From positions 62,001-126,000 of the forward strand of contig NZ_JAKLUA010000003.1 in assembly GCF_022012435.1 (NCBI RefSeq): a stretch of 64,000 bases of DNA, written 5' to 3'. This stretch comes from Bradyrhizobium zhengyangense (GTDB lineage Bacteria; Pseudomonadota; Alphaproteobacteria; Rhizobiales; Xanthobacteraceae). Below the pieces are notes generated by a model that was not told where the DNA came from, did not search any database, and saw only the letters and a program-made list of their open reading frames with translations. This document shows, piece by piece, positions 11,360-19,593 of the stretch. Each line of letters starts with the position of its first letter. Position 1 is the first letter of the stretch. Both the position numbers and the translations under genes were made by a program.

Positions 11360-12061
11360 ATGCGATTTTTGATTGTCGAAGATCATCCGTTGTTTCGCGA
11401 GGCGCTCGAAGGCGCGCTCCAGATGGTGGCGCCGACGGCCGAGATCCTTGAGGCGATTTCGATCGACGGGGCGCTCGAGTTGGTCGCGGCGACTTCGGAG
11501 CTCGATCTCATCCTGCTTGATCTGTCGATGCCGGGCACGACGGGTCTTTCGGGCATCATCCGCATCCGCAAGTCGTTTCCCAAGATTCCAATCGTCATCG
11601 TATCAGGCCATCAGGATCCGCAGATCATCTCCGGCGCCCTGTCGCTCGGCGTGGCCGGCTACATCCTCAAATCGTCGTCCAAGCAGGATCTGGCGCAGTC
11701 GATCGGCGAGGTGCTGCGCGGCTCGATCTGCGTGCCCGCCGCCTATCGCGCGCCCGTCCGCCCGCAGCGCGGGTCCGGCCCGGCGCAGGATCTGATCAAA
11801 CGCCTGCACGAGCTGACGCCGCAGCAATTGCGCGTGCTCGAAATGCTCAAGCGCGGCCTGCAGAACAAGCAGATCGCCTTTGAGCTGAAGATCTCGGAGA
11901 CTACGGTGAAGGTCCATGTCTCGGACATCCTGCGCAAGCTCAACGTGATTAGTCGCACCAAGGCCATCGTCGAAATGTCCAGGATCGATTTCGCGACGCT
12001 GGCTGCCGAGGGGACCGGCCCGAAGCGGGAGCGTTCGCAGGCCGATCCGCCCTCGGGATAG
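11360..12061 (+). CDS. LuxR/NarL-type response regulator (second of two)
   Basis: 233 residues, clearly a paralogue of the preceding regulator. The two share DHPLFREALxxA, the AxSIxxAL segment, LTPQQLRVL and the same helix-turn-helix (here ETTVKVHVSDILRKLNV). The phosphoacceptor is D54 (LLDLSMPGTTG). The C-terminal tail after residue ~215 (PKRERSQADPPSG) differs from the first copy. The 135-base gap between them has no hairpin, so they may share a transcript. Tandem paralogous regulators next to a quinoprotein suggest cross-regulation, or separate inputs such as alcohol versus metal. That is inference. Confidence 0.9.
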   Translation: MRFLIVEDHPLFREALEGALQMVAPTAEILEAISIDGALELVAATSELDLILLDLSMPGTTGLSGIIRIRKSFPKIPIVIVSGHQDPQIISGALSLGVAGYILKSSSKQDLAQSIGEVLRGSICVPAAYRAPVRPQRGSGPAQDLIKRLHELTPQQLRVLEMLKRGLQNKQIAFELKISETTVKVHVSDILRKLNVISRTKAIVEMSRIDFATLAAEGTGPKRERSQADPPSG

Positions 12062-12072
12062 CCAGACGTCAG

Positions 12073-12948
12073 TCATCGGAACGAGGCGCGCACCTCATCG
12101 ACGGTTCCCTCCGGATGTTGGAGGTGAGGGTAGTGCCCAATGCCGGGGAGAAGCGTGAATTCCGCGCGTACCCTTTCAGCGAGCTCCGCTCCCATCTCCT
12201 TCTTGATGTAGAGATCTTTCTCACCCCAAATCACCTTCAACGGAGTTTTGAGCCGAGCCAGTTGCGTTTCGAAGTGGTCTTGGTCTCGTGTGAAGTGCGA
12301 GTAGTAGTGGGAGAATGCGTCGACGGTCGTCATGGCGCCGTGACTCCATCCGCGGGACATGTCGTCCCTGAATTCCTGCGAAACGTCGAACCGCGCCTCC
12401 TTGGGCAAGCCTCTTGTGAAGACGTTTTCCAGGATCTCGTCGCGATTTCTGTTCATGATAGCGCGGACCTGCGCCATGGCAGGCCCCGCCTTCAGATTTT
12501 GCAGATTCTCGGCCATGAACTGCGGCCTGTTGAACGGGGCGAAGTCGCCAACGATGATGGCCCTTGCGATATCGGGTTTTTCCACCGCCAGCAGGAGTGC
12601 CGGCAGGGCGCCGATGTCCGTTGCGTAGATCGTGAGCCTGGATGCGTCGATGTCTGCTTTCGCGATGTACCGATCCAGAACATGCGCGTAGTCCGTCGGC
12701 GCGTAGGAGAACCTGTCGACCGCGGGCCTCGATGAAAGACCGTAGCCCGGCCAGTCGAAGGCATGGACCTCGTAGTCCCCGGCGAGGGCCGCGCCGATAT
12801 CCTTCCACGCATAAAGGGTCTCTGGAAAGCCGTGCAGAAAGAGGACGGTCCCCCTCGGTCTCGCGCTGCGCAGAACCATCCTTCGAAGCGTGATATCTTC
12901 GCTGATCTCGAAGAAGCCGATCGAGTTGTCGTTGGTCCGGTGTGACAT
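12073..12948 (-). CDS. Alpha/beta hydrolase, haloalkane dehalogenase/epoxide hydrolase-like
   Basis: A 291-residue alpha/beta hydrolase. The oxyanion-hole segment VLFLHGFPETLYAWKD is followed by FDWPGYGLSS. ATDIGALPAL puts Asp at the nucleophile position, as in haloalkane dehalogenases and epoxide hydrolases. WGEKDLYI and GIGHYPHLQHPE supply the acid and the His. The final substrate is unknown. It is the last of five minus-strand genes running from 16058, with a 93-base gap before it, and stops 12 bases from the convergent response regulator gene. Its start at 12948 lacks a strong ribosome binding site (AGGACACTGACC ahead). Confidence 0.82.
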   Translation of the reverse strand: MSHRTNDNSIGFFEISEDITLRRMVLRSARPRGTVLFLHGFPETLYAWKDIGAALAGDYEVHAFDWPGYGLSSRPAVDRFSYAPTDYAHVLDRYIAKADIDASRLTIYATDIGALPALLLAVEKPDIARAIIVGDFAPFNRPQFMAENLQNLKAGPAMAQVRAIMNRNRDEILENVFTRGLPKEARFDVSQEFRDDMSRGWSHGAMTTVDAFSHYYSHFTRDQDHFETQLARLKTPLKVIWGEKDLYIKKEMGAELAERVRAEFTLLPGIGHYPHLQHPEGTVDEVRASFR

Positions 12949-13041
12949 GGTCAGTGTCCTTTCATCCCGTTACGAGTCGGCGTGCGGGTCGAGGTGATCT
13001 GGAGGCCAAGGAGGTCCGGCGGAGACGAATTCGGACTGCTG

Positions 13042-13503
13042 CTACGCCTGATGCTCGAGTACGGCCTGCGGCGTGCTCCGAAAGCTGATGGCCAGGCGAT
13101 TGTAGGCGTTCATCAAGCCAATCGCGATCGTGAGATCCACGAGTTCGCGTTCGTCGAACACGGTACGGGCGGCTTGATACGCTTCGTCCGGCACGTTGGT
13201 CTCCGCAACGCGCGTCACCGTTTCGGCCCATACCAGGGCGCCGCGTTCGCGCTCATCGAAGACGTTGCCGGCCTCTCTCCACGCTTGTACCAGCGCGAGC
13301 TTTTCGATCGTCACTCCCTTCTTGAGCAAGTCACGGGTGTGCGTGTCGAGGCAGTACGCGCAGTTGTTGATCTGGGAAATTCGCAGATAGATCAGGTCGA
13401 TCAGCGCAGGCGAAAGGTTGCTCTGCATGACATGGCCGTAGACGCCGCCCAGCGCTTTCACGCCTGCTGGTGCGATCTGATTGTAGTCGAGCCGCTTGCT
13501 CAT
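13042..13503 (-). CDS. AhpD-like alkylhydroperoxidase (carboxymuconolactone decarboxylase family)
   Basis: 153 residues. The AhpD core motif NNCAYCLDTHTRDLLKKG carries the redox pair CxxC and the following His, as in alkylhydroperoxidases that use a thiol relay. The start is set at ATG 13503 (MSKRLDYNQIAP). The frame is open much further upstream, but that part is the antisense of the cupin gene and has no domain. Together with the OhrR-like regulator at 16209 it points to defence against organic peroxides. Spacing to the cupin gene before it is 53 bases, so they are probably cotranscribed. Confidence 0.88.
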   Translation of the reverse strand: MSKRLDYNQIAPAGVKALGGVYGHVMQSNLSPALIDLIYLRISQINNCAYCLDTHTRDLLKKGVTIEKLALVQAWREAGNVFDERERGALVWAETVTRVAETNVPDEAYQAARTVFDERELVDLTIAIGLMNAYNRLAISFRSTPQAVLEHQA

Positions 13504-13556
13504 TTTAGCTCCTCGATGAACGTAGGTGGTCAGGTCCTTTTTGTCGCTCGCCGCCG

Positions 13557-13970
13557 TCACTTCACCAATGCGAGCAGCGGCTTGCCTTTTTCGACGATAT
13601 AGGTCGCGAGTTCGCTGCCAGTGACGTTGCCGACGTTCCTTGCCGCATGAACCGTTCCGGCCGGAATGAACAGGACGTCGCCGGCCTTCAGGGTAATCGG
13701 CGGCTTGTCCTCGATCTGGTACTCGAGCGAACCCTCGAGGACATAGATGATCTCTTCGCCGGGATGCGTGTGCTTGCCGAACGCGACCCCCGGGGCGAGG
13801 TCGACGCGTACCTGGACGGCTTCGCGTCCGGGCGCAGAGAGATCGTGCCGTTGCAGATCGGTGCGCGTCACGCCCGCTTGCTGAGCCTGCGCCGCGCTGG
13901 AGGCCAGAACGCTTCCGACGACAAGCGCCGCGATCGCCAGGATTTTCCTCTTCACTTGATGCTTGGTCAC
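13557..13970 (-). CDS. Secreted cupin-domain protein
   Basis: 137 residues starting from GTG 13970, which has GGAG six bases ahead. A Sec signal peptide (ILAIAALVVGSVLASSAAQA) precedes a single conserved cupin barrel. Motif 1 is KHTHPGEEIIYVLEGSLEY and motif 2 is PAGTVHAARN, so the metal-binding His and Glu set is present. It is expected in the periplasm. Such small exported cupins are often found beside AhpD-like proteins, and their activity is not established. The longer open frame upstream is antisense to the epoxide hydrolase gene and is not used here. Confidence 0.85.
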   Translation of the reverse strand: MTKHQVKRKILAIAALVVGSVLASSAAQAQQAGVTRTDLQRHDLSAPGREAVQVRVDLAPGVAFGKHTHPGEEIIYVLEGSLEYQIEDKPPITLKAGDVLFIPAGTVHAARNVGNVTGSELATYIVEKGKPLLALVK

Positions 13971-13993
13971 TTCGTGCTCCTTGGTCAGAATTT

Positions 13994-15334
13994 TCAGATC
14001 GATTTGCGCAGCGGACGGAAGCCTGTGCGGACCTCTTCCGCAAAAAGTTGCGGTTGTTCCCAGGCTGCAAAGTGTCCGCCTCGGTCGACCTTGTTGTAGT
14101 GAATGAGCTTGCGATAGGCCCGCTCGGTCCAGCTGCGCGGGGCCTGGTAGATTTCGCCTGGAAAGACGCTCACAGCAGCGGGAATCGAGATGTCGACCGC
14201 GTTCAGTGCGCTCATTCCCTTGTTTTCCCAATAGAAGCGGGCCGCCGAGATCGCGGTGTTCGTCAGCCAATAGAGTGTGATGTCGTCGAGGACGTCGTCG
14301 CGCGTGACGTCGCCTGCGGAGTGCCCATTGATGGTGCGTCCGAGCACAGCCGAAGTGATCGCCGCCGCCGGCTGCGCATCGCCGTCACCGTGGTCGAGAA
14401 TCCAGGCGGCGAGGCCGACCGGAGAATCTGCCAAGCCGTAGAGCGTCTGTGGCCGCGTCGCCATCATTGCGGCGTAGGCAAAATGCTTGGCGCGAAAATC
14501 CTTCACCTGGTCGAAGGCGCGTTGCTCGTCGGCTGAGAGACCGGATGGCATCTCACCGCTCTGCAACGCCTTGGTGATGTCAGGCGGAATCGTGCCGGGG
14601 AAGTTGGTGTGGATGCCCAGCAGTTCCGGCGGCGCCTGTTCGGCCATCGCATTGGAAATGAGAGCACCGATGTCTCCGCCCTGCGCGACAAAGCGGGTGT
14701 AGCCAAGGCGCTTCATCAGCTGGACCCAGGCGCGCGCGACGCGAGAGGGGCCCCAGCCGCTGGTGGCCGGCTTGCCAGAAAATCCGTAGCCGGGAACGGA
14801 CGGGATCACGATATGGAAGGCGTCCGATGCGCTCGCGCCATGCGCCGTTGGATTGGTGAGAGGATCGATGATCTTCAACTGCTCGATGATCGAACCGGGC
14901 CACCCATGGGTGACGATGAGCGGCAACGCATTTTCGTGCCGCGAACGGACATGAAGGAAATGAATGTCCAGTCCGTCGATCTCGGTGATGAACTGCGGCA
15001 GGGCGTTGAGCTTTGCCTCGATCTTCCGCCAGTCATAGTCCGTTGCCCAATAGCGCGCGAGGTCCCGAAGGGTCGCAAGCTGTACGCCCTGCGATTCGTC
15101 GGCGACGGTTTCCTGCTCCGGCCACCTCGTCGCATTGATGCGGCTGCGCAGGTCAATCAGTGCCTCTTCCGGAACGTTGATCCGGAAGGGGTGGATGTCG
15201 TCACTTGTCGCCGCCGGCGCCAGATGCGCGGGGAAAAGGCTTGCGGCAGCCGCCGCGGCAATTCCCATCGCGGCGGAGCGCAACAGCTGGCGGCGGTCCG
15301 GGTTGATGACTTTGGAACTTGACTGCGCACGCAT
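13994..15334 (-). CDS. Exported epoxide hydrolase family protein
   Basis: 446 residues from ATG 15334. The N-terminus has a twin-arginine signal, RRQLLRSAAMGIAAAAAASL, so the folded enzyme is probably exported by Tat. Next come the epoxide hydrolase N-terminal domain (PFRINVPEEALIDLRSRINATRWPE) and an alpha/beta hydrolase domain with THGWPGSIIEQL, PGYGFSGKP and the nucleophile Asp in AQGGDIGALIS. The catalytic His is in DRGGHFAAWEQP near the end. It resembles microsomal/juvenile-hormone-type epoxide hydrolases. It is second in the five-gene cassette, 46 bases after the glyoxalase-like gene and 23 before the cupin. Confidence 0.88.
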   Translation of the reverse strand: MRAQSSSKVINPDRRQLLRSAAMGIAAAAAASLFPAHLAPAATSDDIHPFRINVPEEALIDLRSRINATRWPEQETVADESQGVQLATLRDLARYWATDYDWRKIEAKLNALPQFITEIDGLDIHFLHVRSRHENALPLIVTHGWPGSIIEQLKIIDPLTNPTAHGASASDAFHIVIPSVPGYGFSGKPATSGWGPSRVARAWVQLMKRLGYTRFVAQGGDIGALISNAMAEQAPPELLGIHTNFPGTIPPDITKALQSGEMPSGLSADEQRAFDQVKDFRAKHFAYAAMMATRPQTLYGLADSPVGLAAWILDHGDGDAQPAAAITSAVLGRTINGHSAGDVTRDDVLDDITLYWLTNTAISAARFYWENKGMSALNAVDISIPAAVSVFPGEIYQAPRSWTERAYRKLIHYNKVDRGGHFAAWEQPQLFAEEVRTGFRPLRKSI

Positions 15335-15380
15335 TGGACTCTCCCTCACTGGTTCGATTGGGTGACGTCGCGGCCGCGGC

Positions 15381-16058
15381 TCAGGCCGGCAGCGGCTGGC
15401 CCGCCTGCTCGCGGGCGATGTAATCGGCGTACCAGTCCGGCCAGTTCGCATCGTGCTGACCGCCGTTCCGCTTCTCGTGCTCGCCGTGTGCGGCGGACGC
15501 ACGTCGGAGCGCGCTCGCCAGTTCAGTCGAGGAGGTGAATGTCGTGCCTGCCGGCTCTACGCGTCCCGGCAATCGCGCGGTAATCTCCTGGAACAGCCAG
15601 CCGTTGCCGTCCGGATCCCTGAACGAGACGTATGAGCGGTAGCTGGTGCGCGCGGGATCGAGGCCGCTGATCCGACGTCGCCCGAACAGATAGGGCTCGT
15701 CCGGTCCGGTGTGCACGTCGCCTTCGGCGTGGAAGACCTCGCTGACCTCGACACCGCGATCGCGCAGATCGTTTCGCGCGGCTTCGATGTCGGAGACGAT
15801 CAGGTACAGGCCCTGGGCGGAGCCGGGTGCCGCCGCGGTCACGTTCTTGCCGAAGATGACCGAGGAGGGGGAGCCGGGCGGCGTGTACTGGATGACGCGG
15901 TAGTCGTCAGGCCCCGCGAAATCGGCGTCCAGCCTCCATCCGAGCGTCGCATAGAATTCCTTGGCGCGATCGACGTCGGAAACAGGGATGACGACGAGCT
16001 CGAGCTTCATGTCGATCGCCGGCGCTCTGGTGGTCTCGTTTGCATTCTTGGCAGGCAT
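15381..16058 (-). CDS. VOC (glyoxalase/bleomycin resistance) family protein with C-terminal extension
   Basis: 225 residues from ATG 16058 (CAGGAGAG ahead). Residues ~15-145 form a vicinal oxygen chelate domain: MKLELVVIPVSDVDRAKEFYATLGW starts the first half and YVSFRDPDGNGWLFQEI ends the second. The remaining ~70 residues (AHGEHEKRNGGQHDANWPDWYADYIAREQ) match a C-terminal piece seen in related proteins and are not part of the barrel. The activity (dioxygenase, lyase or binding) is unknown. It is the first gene of the minus-strand cassette and is read divergently from the OhrR-like regulator; both operator palindromes lie in its upstream region. Confidence 0.85.
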   Translation of the reverse strand: MPAKNANETTRAPAIDMKLELVVIPVSDVDRAKEFYATLGWRLDADFAGPDDYRVIQYTPPGSPSSVIFGKNVTAAAPGSAQGLYLIVSDIEAARNDLRDRGVEVSEVFHAEGDVHTGPDEPYLFGRRRISGLDPARTSYRSYVSFRDPDGNGWLFQEITARLPGRVEPAGTTFTSSTELASALRRASAAHGEHEKRNGGQHDANWPDWYADYIAREQAGQPLPA

Positions 16059-16082
16059 GGCTCTCTCCTGAATTAGATCGTG

Positions 16083-16097
16083 TCCGATATATTCGGA
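16083..16097. promoter_or_regulatory. Palindromic operator 1 for the OhrR-like regulator
   Basis: TCCGATATATTCGGA has perfect TCCGA/TCGGA arms and an A/T core. It is 25 bases upstream of the VOC gene start and matches in arms and length the second site at 16138. AT-rich cores with this layout are usual for MarR-family operators. Confidence 0.72.
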
Positions 16098-16137
16098 TGC
16101 GCTGTATAAAGTCCCGCCGGCTGTCAATGTCAACCCT

Positions 16138-16152
16138 TCCGATTTAATCGGA
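16138..16152. promoter_or_regulatory. Palindromic operator 2 for the OhrR-like regulator
   Basis: TCCGATTTAATCGGA has the same arms as the site at 16083 and a centre-to-centre distance of 55 bases, close to five helical turns. It lies 57 bases before the chosen MarR start, so binding could control both directions. Confidence 0.72.
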
Positions 16153-16208
16153 TGCGATATATATGCATGCGGGACTTCACATGTCCGTGTCGGAAGGGAC
16201 TGCCACCA

Positions 16209-16715
16209 ATGAGCCTGCAAAACGGTTCCAGAGACGATTCCAGAGACGATTCAACGACCAAACAGAAGCCGACCCCGGCTGCGGGCGAACGTCGCCTCGA
16301 CGATTTCCTGTGCTTTGCGATCTATTCGGCCAACCTCGCTTATGGACGAGCCTACAAGCCGGGCCTCGATGAGCTCGGCCTGACCTACCCGCAGTGGATC
16401 GCGATCGTGGCGCTGTGGGAGCAGGACGACCAAACCGTGAGTGAACTCGGCAACAAGATGTTCCTGGAATCCAACACCTTGACGCCGATCCTCAAGAAGC
16501 TCGAGGCGATGGGCTATTTGCGCCGCCAGCGCGATCCCGCCGACGAGCGGCAGGTGCGCGTCAGCCTCACCGACGCCGGCCGCCGCCTCCGCGAGAAGGG
16601 CATGCACATGAATCTCGTGAAATCGAGCGGACTTAAGCCGGATGAGTTCGCGCAGTTGCAGAAAACCGTCGTCAGGCTCCGCGACAATTTAATCAAGGCG
16701 ATGGAGGAGGAGTGA
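16209..16715 (+). CDS. OhrR-like MarR family regulator
   Basis: 168 residues from ATG 16209 (GGAAGGGA ahead). The segment LDDFLCFAIYSANLAYGRAY carries a Cys (C35) in the place of the reactive peroxide-sensing Cys of OhrR. It is followed by LGLTYPQWIAIVALWEQD and the winged helix NTLTPILKKLEAMGYLRRQRDPADERQV. OhrR represses until an organic hydroperoxide oxidises that Cys. Here the divergent target is not ohr but a cassette of VOC, epoxide hydrolase, cupin, AhpD-like and hydrolase genes. An in-frame ATG at 16152 would begin inside the second operator and is less likely. Confidence 0.88.
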   Translation: MSLQNGSRDDSRDDSTTKQKPTPAAGERRLDDFLCFAIYSANLAYGRAYKPGLDELGLTYPQWIAIVALWEQDDQTVSELGNKMFLESNTLTPILKKLEAMGYLRRQRDPADERQVRVSLTDAGRRLREKGMHMNLVKSSGLKPDEFAQLQKTVVRLRDNLIKAMEEE

Positions 16716-16817
16716 CAGGCCCTGCCTACTTTGCATGGGGTTGTTTTCGACATTTTTGTCTTGGCCAAGCCGATAGGCCCTCCACAAGCGGGATGAGGCG
16801 AAGATCACCCGCGCTGC

Positions 16818-18176
16818 CTAGCTCAGCAGGAATGACAGCAGGGCCCGCATTTCGGCGGGCTTGATCGGCTTCTTGAGCACTTCGAGCCCGTGCAGGCTCG
16901 CTTCCTTCGCGGCCTTTTCGGAGTAGTCGGCCGTGATGATCATCGCCGGTGTGTCGAGCTTCAGATGCTCCCGGACGTCCGCGATGGCCGACAGGCCACT
17001 CTCGCCGTGATCGAGGTGGAGATCGGCGATGACTGCGTCCGGCGCGCCGCCGAGCTCGCTGAGGCGCAGCAACGCGTCCGCGCCTGAGCGCGTGGTGGCG
17101 ACATCACAGCCCCAGCCTTCGAGCAAGGCAGCCATCGCTTCCGAGCCCGACGGGTCGTTTTCGATCAGAAGGATCTTGGCACCTTCGAGCCCGCCATATT
17201 GCCGGTCCGCGAGCTTGATTGCATGGGCCTCGTCGCTGACCTCGGTGCGTTCGGCCAGCTCCATCTCGATCGTGAAGGTCGATCCCTGGCCGATTTGCGA
17301 TGACAGGCGCACCTCGTGCCCGAGCACGGTTGCGAAACGGCGCACGATGGAGAGGCCAAGCCCGAATCCGGCCTGGTCGGTGGCGCTGGCGTCGCCGCGC
17401 TGGAATTCGCGGAAGATCGCCTCCTGCTGCGCTTGTGGAATTCCGGGCCCGGTATCCGAAACCTCGACATAGACCCGATTTGCGCGATGCCCGCAGTCCA
17501 TGGTGACGCGGCCAATCCGCGTATAGCGGATTGCATTCGCGATCAGGTTCTGCAGGATCCGTCGCAGCATCATCGCATCCGAGGATACCGCGAGGTCCGT
17601 CGTGCAGATGTGCAAAGCCAGGCGCTGCCGCGCGGCGATCGGCTCGAATTCGTTGCGCAGCTGCTCGAACAGGGGCGCCAGTGCAATCGCGCGTATGTCG
17701 GGCTTGAGTGCGCCAGCATCGAGCTTGGCGATCTCCAGCAAAGAGCGGAGCAGGTCTTCCAGCGTCAGCAGGGAGCGGTCGACCTGATCGATCAGCAGGC
17801 CGGCATCCTGCGATTCCATCATCTCCGTCAGCGCCGACAATGTCAGGCGCGCCGCGTTCAACGGCTGCAGCAGATCGTGGGTGACCGAGATCAGCACCGA
17901 GGATTTCAGCGAGCTTGCCGCCTCCGCCTGCTGCTTGGCCCGATACAGGCCTTCGTTGGCGCGTTCGATCGAATGCAAGGCCTCACGCAGCTGATAGGTC
18001 CGGTCGCGAACCTTGTGGTCGAGCGCAATGGCGGTTTCGAACAATGAAAAGGCGTTGAGCTGCTGGTCCATCGAGCGCTCGACGCGCGACATCAGCGCTG
18101 CATTGATCTTCTTCAGCTTCGCGGTCTCGCGCCGCAGCTGCTCAACCGTCGCAGGATCCTGCCACGCCTCGGTCAC
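16818..18176 (-). CDS. Hybrid histidine kinase, NahK/ErcS'-like
   Basis: 452 residues, soluble (no membrane segment). An N-terminal coiled coil (residues ~10-95) leads to the dimerisation domain with H100 in SVTHDLLQPLNAARLTL. The ATPase domain has NLIANAIRY, DTGPGIP and GFGLGLSIVRR, and a C-terminal receiver domain carries IADLHLDHG. This layout, without PAS domains, fits NahK/ErcS' of Pseudomonas, the partner of the nitric-oxide sensor NosP. It begins with a GTG whose GTGA overlaps the stop of the FIST gene upstream, so the two are translationally coupled. The phosphotransfer target is unknown; the LuxR regulators at 10538 and 11360 are the nearest candidates. Confidence 0.87.
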   Translation of the reverse strand: MTEAWQDPATVEQLRRETAKLKKINAALMSRVERSMDQQLNAFSLFETAIALDHKVRDRTYQLREALHSIERANEGLYRAKQQAEAASSLKSSVLISVTHDLLQPLNAARLTLSALTEMMESQDAGLLIDQVDRSLLTLEDLLRSLLEIAKLDAGALKPDIRAIALAPLFEQLRNEFEPIAARQRLALHICTTDLAVSSDAMMLRRILQNLIANAIRYTRIGRVTMDCGHRANRVYVEVSDTGPGIPQAQQEAIFREFQRGDASATDQAGFGLGLSIVRRFATVLGHEVRLSSQIGQGSTFTIEMELAERTEVSDEAHAIKLADRQYGGLEGAKILLIENDPSGSEAMAALLEGWGCDVATTRSGADALLRLSELGGAPDAVIADLHLDHGESGLSAIADVREHLKLDTPAMIITADYSEKAAKEASLHGLEVLKKPIKPAEMRALLSFLLS

Positions 18177-19342
18177 GCCTGCCGCCTGCCGATGGCGACG
18201 CCTGTGAATGTCTGGTTCACATGCATCGAGCCGAACTGTTCACCATAGGTGTGAAAACCGACGACCCGGTTCTGTCGATACAGCTCGGACATGTCTCGGG
18301 CGAGCTGGTGCTGCTCGGCATCGAGCCGGCGTAGCAGGCACTCGAAGCCGATATAGAGCGACACCTCGCCAATCTGATCCTGCATTTGCGCGAAGAGGTC
18401 CTGCGTCGAGCCGACGAGACTTCGCGAGGTGGCGGCGGTGAGTACCATGCCCTCGTCGATGGCGCAGAAGAAATGCAGCGAACCGTCGGGCTCGACGCGC
18501 TGGATCGACCGCGCAAAGTAGGAGCCGCCGACACGGACCAGCACCGGGTGGGACGCAAAAGAGAAGGGGTCGAGCTTGGCATCCTCCATGATCCCGACCA
18601 TTCGGGAATATTCCTCGGCGGCGGGCTCCGCGTTCAGCTCCTTCACCGTGCGGCTCTCAATGTCGGCTTCAGTGACCACCATCTTCTGCGGCATCGGCTC
18701 GAAATTGTCGCACTTGAACACCTTGAAGGGCAGCGACGTGTTCAGGAGGATCAGGAGGGCGGCATTCGTATAGGCGTGGCCTTCGAAGAACACCCACGTC
18801 TTCTCGAAGCGCAACCCGTCGCCTGCGGACCCTCCGACGATCGGGATATCGTCGAGCGAGGCGTAGATGGCGGACATCACCGCCTCTTCCCGGCGGCAGA
18901 GCCCGTCGATCAGGACCAGGCCGAAGGAATTGCCCCGGTCGACCTGTGGGCTTACGCGCAAGAGCTCGTGACATAGCTCACCGCCGATCCGCCGCCCGTC
19001 TTCGACCCGGAAGCTGTCGAGATTGAGGATCGGCCGGACTACCGCGGTAAAATCGGCACGGCTGAATGCCAGCGCCACCACGCTGTTTTCGTCCCAGCCG
19101 TCAGGTGCGAGTTCGCCGGCGGTCGTGCAGCCGCAAACCGGGGTGGTGTCGAATTGCCGGCTGATCTCGGCGATGAAATGGTGGGGGTCGTAGTGAGGTG
19201 AGAGGAAGACCAGGATCAGAGCCAGGCCGTCCGGCGGCAGCTGGGCCGCAAGCTCGGCTACAGCTCCATCGACGGTCGCAGCCTTCGATTTCGCAACGGC
19301 AACGCCGGATGCGTCGCTAAACCGAAAGTCGGTTTGCCCCAC
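18173..19342 (-). CDS. FIST domain sensor protein, NosP-like
   Basis: About 389 residues with FIST_N (residues ~30-225: LALILVFLSPHYDPHHFIAEI, CGCTTAGELAPDG, VGGSAGDGLRFEKTWVF) and FIST_C (VLVRVGGSYFARSIQRVEPDGSLHFF onward). FIST proteins sense small ligands. In Pseudomonas NosP a FIST protein binds haem and NO and controls the adjacent kinase NahK, and the same gene pairing is seen here with a 4-base overlap. Haem binding is not shown by sequence alone. The start is taken as GTG 19342 (GGGAGAAGCGGA ahead). The frame is open to an ATG at 19534, but that extra 64-residue piece is not domain-like and would crowd the divergent chemoreceptor promoter. Confidence 0.85.
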   Translation of the reverse strand: MGQTDFRFSDASGVAVAKSKAATVDGAVAELAAQLPPDGLALILVFLSPHYDPHHFIAEISRQFDTTPVCGCTTAGELAPDGWDENSVVALAFSRADFTAVVRPILNLDSFRVEDGRRIGGELCHELLRVSPQVDRGNSFGLVLIDGLCRREEAVMSAIYASLDDIPIVGGSAGDGLRFEKTWVFFEGHAYTNAALLILLNTSLPFKVFKCDNFEPMPQKMVVTEADIESRTVKELNAEPAAEEYSRMVGIMEDAKLDPFSFASHPVLVRVGGSYFARSIQRVEPDGSLHFFCAIDEGMVLTAATSRSLVGSTQDLFAQMQDQIGEVSLYIGFECLLRRLDAEQHQLARDMSELYRQNRVVGFHTYGEQFGSMHVNQTFTGVAIGRRQA

Positions 19343-19493
19343 TCCGCTTCTCCCTCGAGGCTCACCTCGGTCTCGCGCCGAGTACCTGACAAGTGTCCGG
19401 ACAGTAAGGTCTTTTCGGCCCTGCCGCAACTCGGCGACCGGGACTGCGCGGGCATCGGTCGGGCCCGAAGCGATCGGCCTCGCCGCCGTGCCG

Positions 19494-19525
19494 AATTTAC
19501 CGCCCTTTATCGTTTCTGCCTTAGT
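19494..19525 (+). promoter_or_regulatory. Upstream element shared by both chemoreceptor genes (copy 1)
   Basis: AATTTACCGC followed by a TTATC-TTTCTGCC-like stretch lies 100 bases before the first chemoreceptor start. The same sequence (AATTTACCGC, CTTATCCTTTGCC) lies 97 bases before the second at 21679. It is probably the promoter or an activator site duplicated with the gene; the sigma factor is not clear. Confidence 0.45.
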
Positions 19526-19593
19526 TTTGCGCATCCGGGTCTGGGGGCGGGGCGCCCCCGGATCGCGGTTGAATAGACGAAATGGGGGTTGGA

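Noticed and set aside
13504..14070. A 340-codon form of the AhpD-like gene
   Set aside because: The extra 190 codons run antisense-like through the cupin gene and carry no domain; the ATG at 13503 begins exactly at the family N-terminus.
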